64,000 nt of DNA, taken from contig JAVVTR010000001.1 of assembly GCA_036653535.1 (NCBI GenBank), positions 124,001 to 188,000 on the forward strand. The letters are read 5' to 3'. The stretch is from JAVVTR01 sp036653535 (GTDB lineage: Bacteria > Bacteroidota > Bacteroidia > Bacteroidales > P3). The stretch's first letter is position 1; each line of letters begins with the position of its first letter. Shown here in pieces: positions 10,701 through 16,408 of the stretch. The notes under the pieces were generated by a model that was given only the letters and a program-made list of their open reading frames with translations, was not told the origin of the DNA and searched no databases. Both the position numbers and the translations under genes were made by a program.

Positions 10701-11768
10701 AATTTTTGCCTCCAACACGATACTATTGCTCTGATAGATCCTTCTTTGCTAAGTGCCGATCTGCACGTTGACTATCCTATTTGTCATAATCAAAGTGGAG
10801 AAATAAATGTATTTCCAAAAGGAGGAACCCCTCCTTATAGTTGTCAATGGTACCATCCAAAAGGGCACAAAAGTTTTGGCCATATAGCACAAGCTATACC
10901 AGGAAAATATATCTTACAAATAAAGGATTCCAATACATGCTTATTTGATACCACTATCCTTCTTCCAAACCCCTCTCCTTTAGCCTTAAATTTAAACGAT
11001 CAGCAAACTTTGTGTACGGGTCAATACATAAAAATATGTCCCAATATAAAGGATACTAATAATTTGCAATATCTTTGGATTTATCCAAACGGGGAAAGTT
11101 CTACAGATTCTTCTATCCTAACAAAACAAGCTGGTTTACACAAATTAACAGTCATACAACACGAACAATGTTTATACAAAGACAGTATATTCGTGCATGC
11201 CTCCCCCGACAGTATCCGCTGCGACTTCTGGGTTAGCAGCCTTTTATATCAAGGAGAAAGTTGTATAGCTGTTAATATTTCCGGGGCTATTCCCGATAGT
11301 ATCACTTGGACAGTCCCTTCATCCATACCCATTTTAAATCAAGAAGGAAATTATTTGGAAGTATATTTAGCCGATACAGGAACTTTCCCAATCGAAATGA
11401 TTAGCTATAAAGGAGCATGTTGGTTATCAAAAACCAATTGGATACAGGTGTTGAGCAAAGTCGAAAAATCTGCTGAAAAGAACGATATATCTTCTATTTT
11501 AAAACATTTACGTATAAATCCGAATCCCTCTTTAAATGAATGTTCTTTAGAAATAGAAAGTATGGATATTTGCCAAGTACATTGCCAATTAATTCAAGCG
11601 GCTAATGGCAAATTGTTAAAAACAGATCATTTTACTCTGTATCCAAACATCCCCGAAAATCGTCTACTTTTTAATAAAACCACCCAATCTGGTATCTATA
11701 TTTTGATGGTCCATATTGTCCACCATCAAAAAAACATTACTCGTGCTCTAAAAATTATAAGACTATAG
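4755..11768 (+). CDS. Giant secreted SprB-repeat protein with type IX sorting domain
   Basis: The 2,337-residue protein starts with a signal peptide (first ~35 residues, ending YAQ). It continues with about 500 residues of unrecognised beta-rich sequence, then about 19 SprB-type repeats between residues ~555 and ~2030, spaced 75-90 residues, each centred on GGTPPYxYxW or a close variant. After two looser Cys-containing segments comes a C-terminal type A sorting domain from about residue 2250 (INPNPSLNECSLEIE... to ...GIYILMVHI), the signal for export and anchoring by the type IX system. SprB repeats occur in gliding adhesins and other long surface fibres; adhesion is the likely role, not shown. 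Repeats alternate between two subtypes. The next gene follows after a strong hairpin. Its large size and AT-rich codons resemble surface genes that vary among strains. Confidence 0.9.
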   Translation: MKKAILSKVLKNILFFKLSIFCICLMPSTEILYAQKTFSYNAYTFHIRLDSNANGCPEHKLVYLTNNNDFQTLIFDINMPIITETDSAEFETYGPLSSMYVGITFLTPTNSHNYDDHPIQQAKAKSATTNISQAPKDYISLHWSNSIENSMVDETQQILIPLEKIIGNGYSFACVFGDFYLWAEPICNFTLEQPKQSCQSSYWPLYLNAKPECNIGYEESSYQWEYQCRNNDFKTYPTKGSKIPVSLRNMPEAKVNDNLIFRIASRTNSNKNTSVIRFYPDLPQLRSIQNPQYLPPNAEYLSSLNLQFSRPLDSTIEEKINCITLYDKITEQSNGIFNIAEAHVICQIPVLISSFSSSYNCSISIPTPYMIKAGSYYVTAEGSVKGKSNLPTSSENTDLPDNIRSAMFSCVPLKVVKSELSIKEVLLSQPICHNEKGSINVKIVGNFGSLYGQPSPIFYVMENGTLTKVNFRYIGTFVYPRNIYTEYQLDSVLPGTYHYQVVLASTPEKKGYFSANIVNPSPINTPTYVHNINGTEYKNGKPFPTEDGYIHIKRDETTGGTAPYSFYYVCASNLATKHWISSDNIPFSKPESIYLTITDSNNCSSVQYLSVSDNLNVLEVALSIVDSISCNGRQDGSILATLKQGKGPIVYQWFKNRRFIATNTNISFLKNLGPGYYGVKITNTNNGMISTQYISLPEPPVFSVSGNIEDVYCYGNSTGRISSTIQGGTQPYMRQWNNGSLHADISNLTAGTYILQAIDAHNCRDTATFVIKQPSTPFRIIIDTILHAYYDQFHQKVDGGIHAHTQGGTKPHQAIIYGNNENQNALTAGSYLLTAYDYLHCPADTTISIQQYDSMQVNITSLHEVSCYNGYDASCKAIIIGGVPPYQLLWSNGKTSNTITDLTAGTYQVNVTDATGSKGSAQIIFNDPPPLEIQNLKIIHPNYFGCIYGNCSANATNGQIHLNIKGGTPTYHCLWSIKDSNTSCSLLSDTTQSISGLKNGIYHLYVKDQNQCSQEWDFSIPNIKSLYTKIQITKPLLCHHANDGQVEVLTTGGIPPYHYEWIEKGVRKTEKGTRLSALRSGNIFVRVSDSTGIISYDSINLSAPDTLITQLDSCVYPSYYGSTNGLYMPNKKDGKICIKVQGGTKPYTYQWSLFSKALTEENSNKIRGLKGGIYTVQITDSNACTTSTPFTLVEYQCLKTKIEIIDSISCRNEHNGKLKALIEGGAPPYNITWFDEKKTEIAKDKDSISNLPAGHYSILVSDIHHVNSFFSISLPEPSLLESEIRGENAWCKDSKNGFATVKASGGTPPYSYRWFIDHNEQSELSDTLRHLNDALVLVYTKDAHGCISSTQQKFRTPSALTLNEEKLHPSYSGCLYGIPKDTFYDGRIEIFVNGGTAPYRYFWNTNDTSSTISNLNSGFYSVSVVDKNHCTINRSFTLKRPVNLKSYIKIIDSIPCFQNQKGSLSVLVSGGTPPYKYIWFKNGNVITEKNDSILHTFGQGVFSVKITDSKGVVSKDSLIFLSPLPLTTQACIQNLSGWKAQDGSIKLLSLGGTPPYVYLWNTGDTNSNLYPLGKGSYSVCIQDKNHCTSLKNYRIESPDSLCVLHHFIHHCTQNKIDGSINVEIQGGVPPYRCLWKQVFGKTIYQTSSRNLSFRIDNISDGNYIFQITDTNGYTIRDTFIVKRSLALSMSLAIKNNISCFRANNGILSAQINGGNPPYSISWWKRENESWQQIIGEKEVLSNVKKGYYLAITTDNEGYTVSDSITINEPDSLFVAIQFLPALKNDTIYDGKILLKPHGGTAPYRYFWSTNENTDSIYYVKNQYYHGMVLDNHSCVWEKELHLELPSRMKAHIEEKQSISCHNKHDGVLSICIDGGSPPYKILWNTGDTNLCIKNLCSGLYTATIVDYYKSETIISYHLNEPDSLMLHYTLVHPLCKGTKNGSIQSFVSGGSYPYTYFWSNGNQTPSISLLGEGKYILSIMDKNFCLQHDTIALIDPSLLSADLHVDYPICHNQSGEINVFPKGGTPPYSCQWYHPKGHKSFGHIAQAIPGKYILQIKDSNTCLFDTTILLPNPSPLALNLNDQQTLCTGQYIKICPNIKDTNNLQYLWIYPNGESSTDSSILTKQAGLHKLTVIQHEQCLYKDSIFVHASPDSIRCDFWVSSLLYQGESCIAVNISGAIPDSITWTVPSSIPILNQEGNYLEVYLADTGTFPIEMISYKGACWLSKTNWIQVLSKVEKSAEKNDISSILKHLRINPNPSLNECSLEIESMDICQVHCQLIQAANGKLLKTDHFTLYPNIPENRLLFNKTTQSGIYILMVHIVHHQKNITRALKIIRL

Positions 11769-11796
11769 CAAAATACTCTTTGAATTTATAAACGGA

Positions 11797-11846
11797 ATTT
11801 TCTACCATACTCCCCCTCTCTTTCATTGTGGAGTATGGTAGAAAAT
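11797..11846 (+). terminator. Perfect 17-bp stem hairpin between the repeat protein and the FN3 protein
   Basis: The arms 11797-11813 and 11830-11846 are exact reverse complements (17 of 17) around a 16-base loop, between two genes on the plus strand. There is no T-run after it, and the next ATG is only 19 bases downstream. It may therefore stabilise the upstream message, partly terminate transcription or affect initiation of the next gene rather than act as a classical terminator. Confidence 0.6.
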
Positions 11847-11865
11847 CCTACAAATACAAACCAAT

Positions 11866-13323
11866 ATGAAAACAAATTTTATTCTACTACCTATGTTTTT
11901 TGTCTTGTTCATAGGCACAACAAACGAATATTCTCAAGCTCAAGTAATTTCGCCTGTTAGTTCACAAACTTTTTTATTTCCACCCTATTTGCATCGCTTA
12001 CAAGATTGGATACAATCGCCGGAAAACAAAATAGAATTACGACTTCGGTTATTAGATGCCAGCGTTTCCAATGCAGGAGTGTGCCTACGCATGAAGCTTT
12101 TTTCCAATAATCTACAAATTGAAAATCCCACCCCTATTCCCCAAATTTTTTATCTAAACGGAAACGAGAATTTAATTTTAAATGCAGCCGATTTATGGTC
12201 TTACTTTAGCCACACCAATCTCCGTTTATCGGGATCCGATCAAAACGATTTTATAAAAAATGGAGGACAATTACCCGATGGTATTTACCATCTTTCTTTT
12301 GAAGTATATGAAGCTCGTTCTGGAAATAAGGTGTCTTTTGAAGAAATACCCGCTATCTTTTCTCTTTTATCCTGCGATCCTCCTATACTAAATACTCCCT
12401 TTAACGAAAGTACGGTTTTAATGGAAAATATCCCATTGACTCGCTTTCAATGGACACCAAGACACTGGAGCGCTAAGGGTTTTGTAAGTACAGAATACAC
12501 CTTTGAAATTGCCGAAATTCCGGAAAGTTTTTTAGGCGATTGGCAACAAAATTTCAACAGTCTTCCTCTGATTCTAAAAGAAAACACCACTCAATGTAGC
12601 TTCTCATACGGAATGGAACTTCCTCTTCTTAAACCCGGCAACCGATATGCGTTTAGGGTAAAAGCCTCTTGTCAAAATAGAAACGGAGAAAGTCTGCTTT
12701 TTAAAAACAATGGATATAGTGAGGTTTTTTCTTTTGTATGCAAAGAAAATTGTACACCAGTATCCAATGTGCAAATTACTGCTATTACTTCTTGCAGTGC
12801 AAGCCTTAATTGGTCGAATCAAATTCGTGCAGAAAAATATAAAATATATTACCGGAAAGGAGGAATAGAAAATGCACAATGGTTCATCAAAAAAATTTCT
12901 TCCGACACCCTTCATTATGCCTTAGACAATTTAGAAGCGGCCACGACCTATGAATGTAAAATTGGAACTATTTGTGCTTACTCGGAAAGCGATCCAAGTA
13001 ACACTTACCATTTTACCACCCTAAGCAGCGAAAACACCGTGCTTCAATGTGGAAACCATAATACTAATAATACCAATACACAAGACCAAAGCCCTCTGTT
13101 TTTACTTCAACGTTTCGATAAGGTTCAAACAAAAATGGGCTTTGCTATTAATATAGAAGAGGTAAGCGGAGAAAATGGTTATTTCAGTGGAAGCGGTTAC
13201 ACCCATATTCCCCTTTTAGCCAACACTGGCATAAAAGTTAAATTTAAGCATATTTTTGTCAATAAAAATTATGAATTAGTTTCCGGAAAATTTGAGGCAA
13301 GCAGCTCTAAAAAAAAGTTATAA
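11866..13323 (+). CDS. Secreted fibronectin type III protein, probably a shortened member of a giant Bacteroidota family
   Basis: The 485-residue protein has a signal peptide (about residues 1-26, ending SQAQ). A conserved N-terminal module follows (about 28-175: PVSSQTFLFPPYLHRL, GGQLPDGIYHLSFEVYE, CDPPILNTPF), typical of very long Bacteroidota surface proteins, as I recall the TANFOR-type family. Next come a fibronectin-like segment with ending FRVKASCQN, an FN3 domain (about 300-385, SASLNWSNQIRAEKYKIYYR) and a final module with YFSGSGYTHIPLL and VNKNYELVSGKFEA. In that family the last module normally continues into a much longer protein. Here it ends SSSKKKL and stop, with no type IX sorting domain, so the gene looks truncated or reduced. 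It may be co-transcribed with the repeat protein. Function unknown. Confidence 0.75.
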   Translation: MKTNFILLPMFFVLFIGTTNEYSQAQVISPVSSQTFLFPPYLHRLQDWIQSPENKIELRLRLLDASVSNAGVCLRMKLFSNNLQIENPTPIPQIFYLNGNENLILNAADLWSYFSHTNLRLSGSDQNDFIKNGGQLPDGIYHLSFEVYEARSGNKVSFEEIPAIFSLLSCDPPILNTPFNESTVLMENIPLTRFQWTPRHWSAKGFVSTEYTFEIAEIPESFLGDWQQNFNSLPLILKENTTQCSFSYGMELPLLKPGNRYAFRVKASCQNRNGESLLFKNNGYSEVFSFVCKENCTPVSNVQITAITSCSASLNWSNQIRAEKYKIYYRKGGIENAQWFIKKISSDTLHYALDNLEAATTYECKIGTICAYSESDPSNTYHFTTLSSENTVLQCGNHNTNNTNTQDQSPLFLLQRFDKVQTKMGFAINIEEVSGENGYFSGSGYTHIPLLANTGIKVKFKHIFVNKNYELVSGKFEASSSKKKL

Positions 13324-13414
13324 GCTTGTTTCCTACCCTATTTAAAAGGTTGCATTTATAATCCCAAAAACGAAACATTACGTTTTGAAAGACAACAGAT
13401 ATAAAAAATGTTTA

Positions 13415-13475
13415 TACGTAGAAAAAATTTTCTACGTACTTTTTAAACCCCGTTTAAACGGGGTTTAAAAAGTAC
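13415..13475. repeat. Two adjoining long palindromes
   Basis: Positions 13415-13438 form a palindrome with 11-base arms and a 2-base spacer. Positions 13436-13475 form a perfect 40-base palindrome with no spacer, centred on GTTTAAAC and holding CCCCG/CGGGG in its arms. They share three bases. They lie in the 292-base gap between two converging genes, where a bidirectional terminator is expected, but the arms are longer and more perfect than termination needs. The rest of the gap (13324-13414 and 13476-13615) holds no supported gene. Confidence 0.8.
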
Positions 13476-13615
13476 ATTAGACACATAAAAAAGCAAGGAA
13501 TTAAACGAGAAAATTACAAAAGGAAATGGACCGCATTTACTGGTTTATTGGACCCTAAAAACACAAAAGCAGTAATATAGGAGGGTGTAAAATAAAAAGG
13601 ATTCCCTTATAATTA

Positions 13616-14962
13616 CTACAAACTCATCTTTTTTAAATCCTTAGCCAATAAACGTATTTTATCCTTTATTAAATTTCTGTGCTTGTAGGCATTGTATTGA
13701 CGATAACACTTATTCCAAAAACGTTTGTATTCTAACCAAACTACTTTTCCAATAATCAAACTAACCAAAAATTCAAGATAAACAATAAAGGAATGATTCC
13801 ATATCCAAAATACAATGGTGTATAACAAATAAAAAGCTGCCGTCATCAGTAATTCGCTGAATACAAATTCAAAACTGGGTTGCAACATTTTGTTTTTAAT
13901 AGCTTCTGCTCTTTCTTTTGCTTTTTTGTGCCCAAAATATAAGGGTAAATAATTAAAGACTAAGCCATACAAAGCAAATGGTGCATAAACAAGTAAACAT
14001 AAGAAATTACCTAATAAAAATTTCTTGTTGTAATTTTCTTCCACTTCTTGGCAAGAAACACCTAATCGATGTAACTCCTCTTGATAGCTTTTTGCCTTTT
14101 TACACAATTCGTCTACTTCTTCCGGAGTCTTAGATTCTATTTTTTGCATTAGGAAACGATCGGCTTTCAAGGTATCGGGAAAATAATCTTGATCTAACTT
14201 CATAGATAAACAAAGATCGGGACGAACCATGGTTCTCAAAAAATCAAGCTCCTGGTAATGTTGCGGATATGGAATATTTAACATTAAGTTTTGAATACGA
14301 ATTTTTACCTCGTCTGCCAAATTCAACATTGCCTTAGGAGGATTTTCTTTGTATTGAGCATAATAGTCCGACAAACGAATAGGATCCCCAAAAGCAATAC
14401 ATAATTCGGAACGATAGGAAAAATAATCGGAATAATGATTGGCAAGAGGAAGTACCAACATGTTTTCCGGAAAATGATTTCGCTCTGCTGTATCAAAGGC
14501 AATACGAGCAAAACCCTTTTTTATTGGACCCAAAAAATGACCATTCTGATGTTGACCTTCCGGAAATAAAGCAATGGGTAAACCTAAACCAATCAATTTT
14601 GCCGATTCGTCAAAAATAATATTGTTTTCTTCCAAATGATCTCCTCCATCGCGCTGCCGATACACTGGCATGATTTTTAAAAAATTTAAAAACTTAGCAG
14701 CTTTAGGATTTTTGAAAATATCGGCCCTGGCCAAAAAAGCCACCGTGTATTTATAAGGCATCGCAAACAATATACCCAAAGCATCCAAAAGTCCATTTTG
14801 ATGGTTACTTACCAAAATCATTGGCGTTTTTAAGGGAGGTATCTTCTCTCGGTTCACCACATAGAACCTACGATAAAAAACATAAGCAAAAATAAATCTG
14901 ACTACTCTTCTTAAGATGTCATAGACATAAGAATGTTTTTCTAAAGTATCAAAAAATACCAT
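13616..14962 (-). CDS. PlsC-like 1-acylglycerol-phosphate acyltransferase family protein
   Basis: The start at 14962 (MVFFDTLEKHSYVYDILRR) is preferred over the upstream Met at 15043, because it falls 11 bases after the previous gene instead of overlapping it by 70 bases. The 448-residue protein has an acyltransferase domain at about residues 35-260. The acceptor motif is SNHQNGLLDAL, with five residues between His and Asp instead of the usual four, a spacing I recall from Bacteroidota relatives. The second motif is FPEGQHQ. The C-terminal third carries two to three membrane helices (LLGNFLCLLVYAPFALYGLV and YLLYTIVFWIWNH). It probably acylates a lipid precursor at the inner membrane; the substrate is unknown. 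It shares an operon with the DUF819 gene. Confidence 0.8.
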   Translation of the reverse strand: MVFFDTLEKHSYVYDILRRVVRFIFAYVFYRRFYVVNREKIPPLKTPMILVSNHQNGLLDALGILFAMPYKYTVAFLARADIFKNPKAAKFLNFLKIMPVYRQRDGGDHLEENNIIFDESAKLIGLGLPIALFPEGQHQNGHFLGPIKKGFARIAFDTAERNHFPENMLVLPLANHYSDYFSYRSELCIAFGDPIRLSDYYAQYKENPPKAMLNLADEVKIRIQNLMLNIPYPQHYQELDFLRTMVRPDLCLSMKLDQDYFPDTLKADRFLMQKIESKTPEEVDELCKKAKSYQEELHRLGVSCQEVEENYNKKFLLGNFLCLLVYAPFALYGLVFNYLPLYFGHKKAKERAEAIKNKMLQPSFEFVFSELLMTAAFYLLYTIVFWIWNHSFIVYLEFLVSLIIGKVVWLEYKRFWNKCYRQYNAYKHRNLIKDKIRLLAKDLKKMSL

Positions 14963-14973
14963 TGAATTTAAAT

Positions 14974-16209
14974 TTAATTTCCAAACAAAGAAGTTAAGGC
15001 ATACATACCTACTCCTAAATAATTTCCTACAGCATAACCACAAAGACCTATAACCAATCCACTAATAAGACAACGGCGACTATTCATCAAACTGGCTATG
15101 GTTGGTACAAAAGGAGGGGAAAAAATAAGCGCCACAGAAGCAATGGTAAATAAATCGGCATCTACCTTAAATATTTTTGCAAGAAGTAGGTGTAATCCTA
15201 TACTTCCTAACATAATTACCACAATAAAGAAAAACAAATTATACGTATTGGTATTAATCTGATCGATACGAAATTCAGAGGCAATAATAATACTAAATAC
15301 CAAAATAAAATACATCCCCAATTCAAAGGTTTTTGGAGTATTACGTATTTTATCTACAAAAGATAATCCTATGGCCAAGGTGGTAATAGTAAGAATTATC
15401 GACACTACCCTATAATCTTTTGAAACAAAAAGACTTCCAATTCCTGCTACTATAAAAAGCAATATAGAACATCCAAAAGGAAATAGCAATTTTTTGAGAT
15501 TTTCTCTTTTGAAAAAACCTTCATAATCTTCAAAAGAATTTACATCTATTTTTTTTTCGTCTCGTTCTCTTTCTTGTTGCAGGCCTTCTTTCGGATCCAA
15601 TACAGAATTAGAAATAGGCTCCAATAGGGTTTCTTCCTTTTTATAAACTAAAATTTTACGAACTAATTTATAACCTCCTCCCACTAAAAAAGCTAAAAAG
15701 AAAAAAGTAATCATAATTTCAAAAGAATTCACCAGCATAAAGGTTTCTGCTCCAGGATGGAGTGCTAATTTTAAAGAAGCTACGTTGGGGGTTCCTCCAG
15801 TGTAAAACCCTACCATCAAACCTGCTGCTTTAGGAAGTTCTTCTATTCCACCATCTCGAAATAACCAATAGGCGGCAAAAACCACCACACAAACGGAAAA
15901 AACACCAGTAATAAGCGCCAAAAATGTTTTTTTCAAACTCTTTAACCAAAGTTTAAAATCGGAAGAAAATAACATCAATGGAATGGCCAAAGGAACACAT
16001 ATTGCTTGTAAAATTTCTTGCATTTGTGGAATTTCAGAAGAGGACTCCACCGAAAAATTCATAAGACCACTTAAAGACATAATAATACCCAAAGCATATG
16101 CCATAATAATGGTACCAACCATCTTACATATTCTCACTTTTCTATAAAGTAAAATAAGAAGTATGGGGCCAAAAATATAAATCGACAAAATAAGGACAAA
16201 CTTTGTCAT
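14974..16209 (-). CDS. DUF819 family polytopic membrane protein
   Basis: The 411-residue protein has about ten hydrophobic helices and two re-entrant-looking conserved segments, FYTGGTPNVASLKLAL (about residues 135-150) and SPPFVPTIASLMNSR (near 365-380). These are the signatures of DUF819 proteins, a transporter-like family of unknown substrate. A charged cytoplasmic loop (about 190-235) splits the halves. It is the first gene of a two-gene operon with the acyltransferase, behind a promoter with both -33 and -7 elements. No function is assigned beyond probable membrane transport. Confidence 0.8.
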   Translation of the reverse strand: MTKFVLILSIYIFGPILLILLYRKVRICKMVGTIIMAYALGIIMSLSGLMNFSVESSSEIPQMQEILQAICVPLAIPLMLFSSDFKLWLKSLKKTFLALITGVFSVCVVVFAAYWLFRDGGIEELPKAAGLMVGFYTGGTPNVASLKLALHPGAETFMLVNSFEIMITFFFLAFLVGGGYKLVRKILVYKKEETLLEPISNSVLDPKEGLQQERERDEKKIDVNSFEDYEGFFKRENLKKLLFPFGCSILLFIVAGIGSLFVSKDYRVVSIILTITTLAIGLSFVDKIRNTPKTFELGMYFILVFSIIIASEFRIDQINTNTYNLFFFIVVIMLGSIGLHLLLAKIFKVDADLFTIASVALIFSPPFVPTIASLMNSRRCLISGLVIGLCGYAVGNYLGVGMYALTSLFGN

Positions 16210-16319
16210 TTTGTTCTATACTGGTAAATAACAGGGAATACAAATTATTTATATCTAATTTCGAATAGGAAACTTACCTAAAAGGTTTAACACTATCAGG
16301 AAAACACCGAAATTTTTGT

Positions 16320-16350
16320 CAAAAGTATAGCTTTTTTAGGAGTTCAGCAA
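16320..16350 (-). promoter_or_regulatory. Promoter of the DUF819-acyltransferase operon
   Basis: On the minus strand, TTG (16348-16350) is followed after 20 bases by TACTTTTG (16320-16327), a full match to the Bacteroidota pattern TTG-N19-21-TAnnTTTG. Expected start of transcription is near 16313, giving a leader of about 100 bases before the gene at 16209. The identical arrangement occurs upstream of rimP in this window. Confidence 0.6.
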
Positions 16351-16387
16351 ATGAACCATAAGGAAATATCATTTCAAATTATTGTCG

Positions 16388-16395
16388 TATTTTTG
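16388..16395 (+). promoter_or_regulatory. Possible -7 box of the chorismatase-like gene
   Basis: TATTTTTG matches TAnnTTTG and lies 13 bases before the ATG, so the transcript would be almost leaderless. No TTG is seen at the -33 position. An alternative promoter further upstream cannot be excluded. Confidence 0.3.
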
Positions 16396-16408
16396 CTAAA
16401 AAAACAGT

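Noticed and set aside
6420..10860. Regularly spaced similar DNA segments considered as a CRISPR array.
   Set aside because: They are protein-coding SprB repeats about 230-280 bases apart with only moderate DNA identity, within one long open frame.
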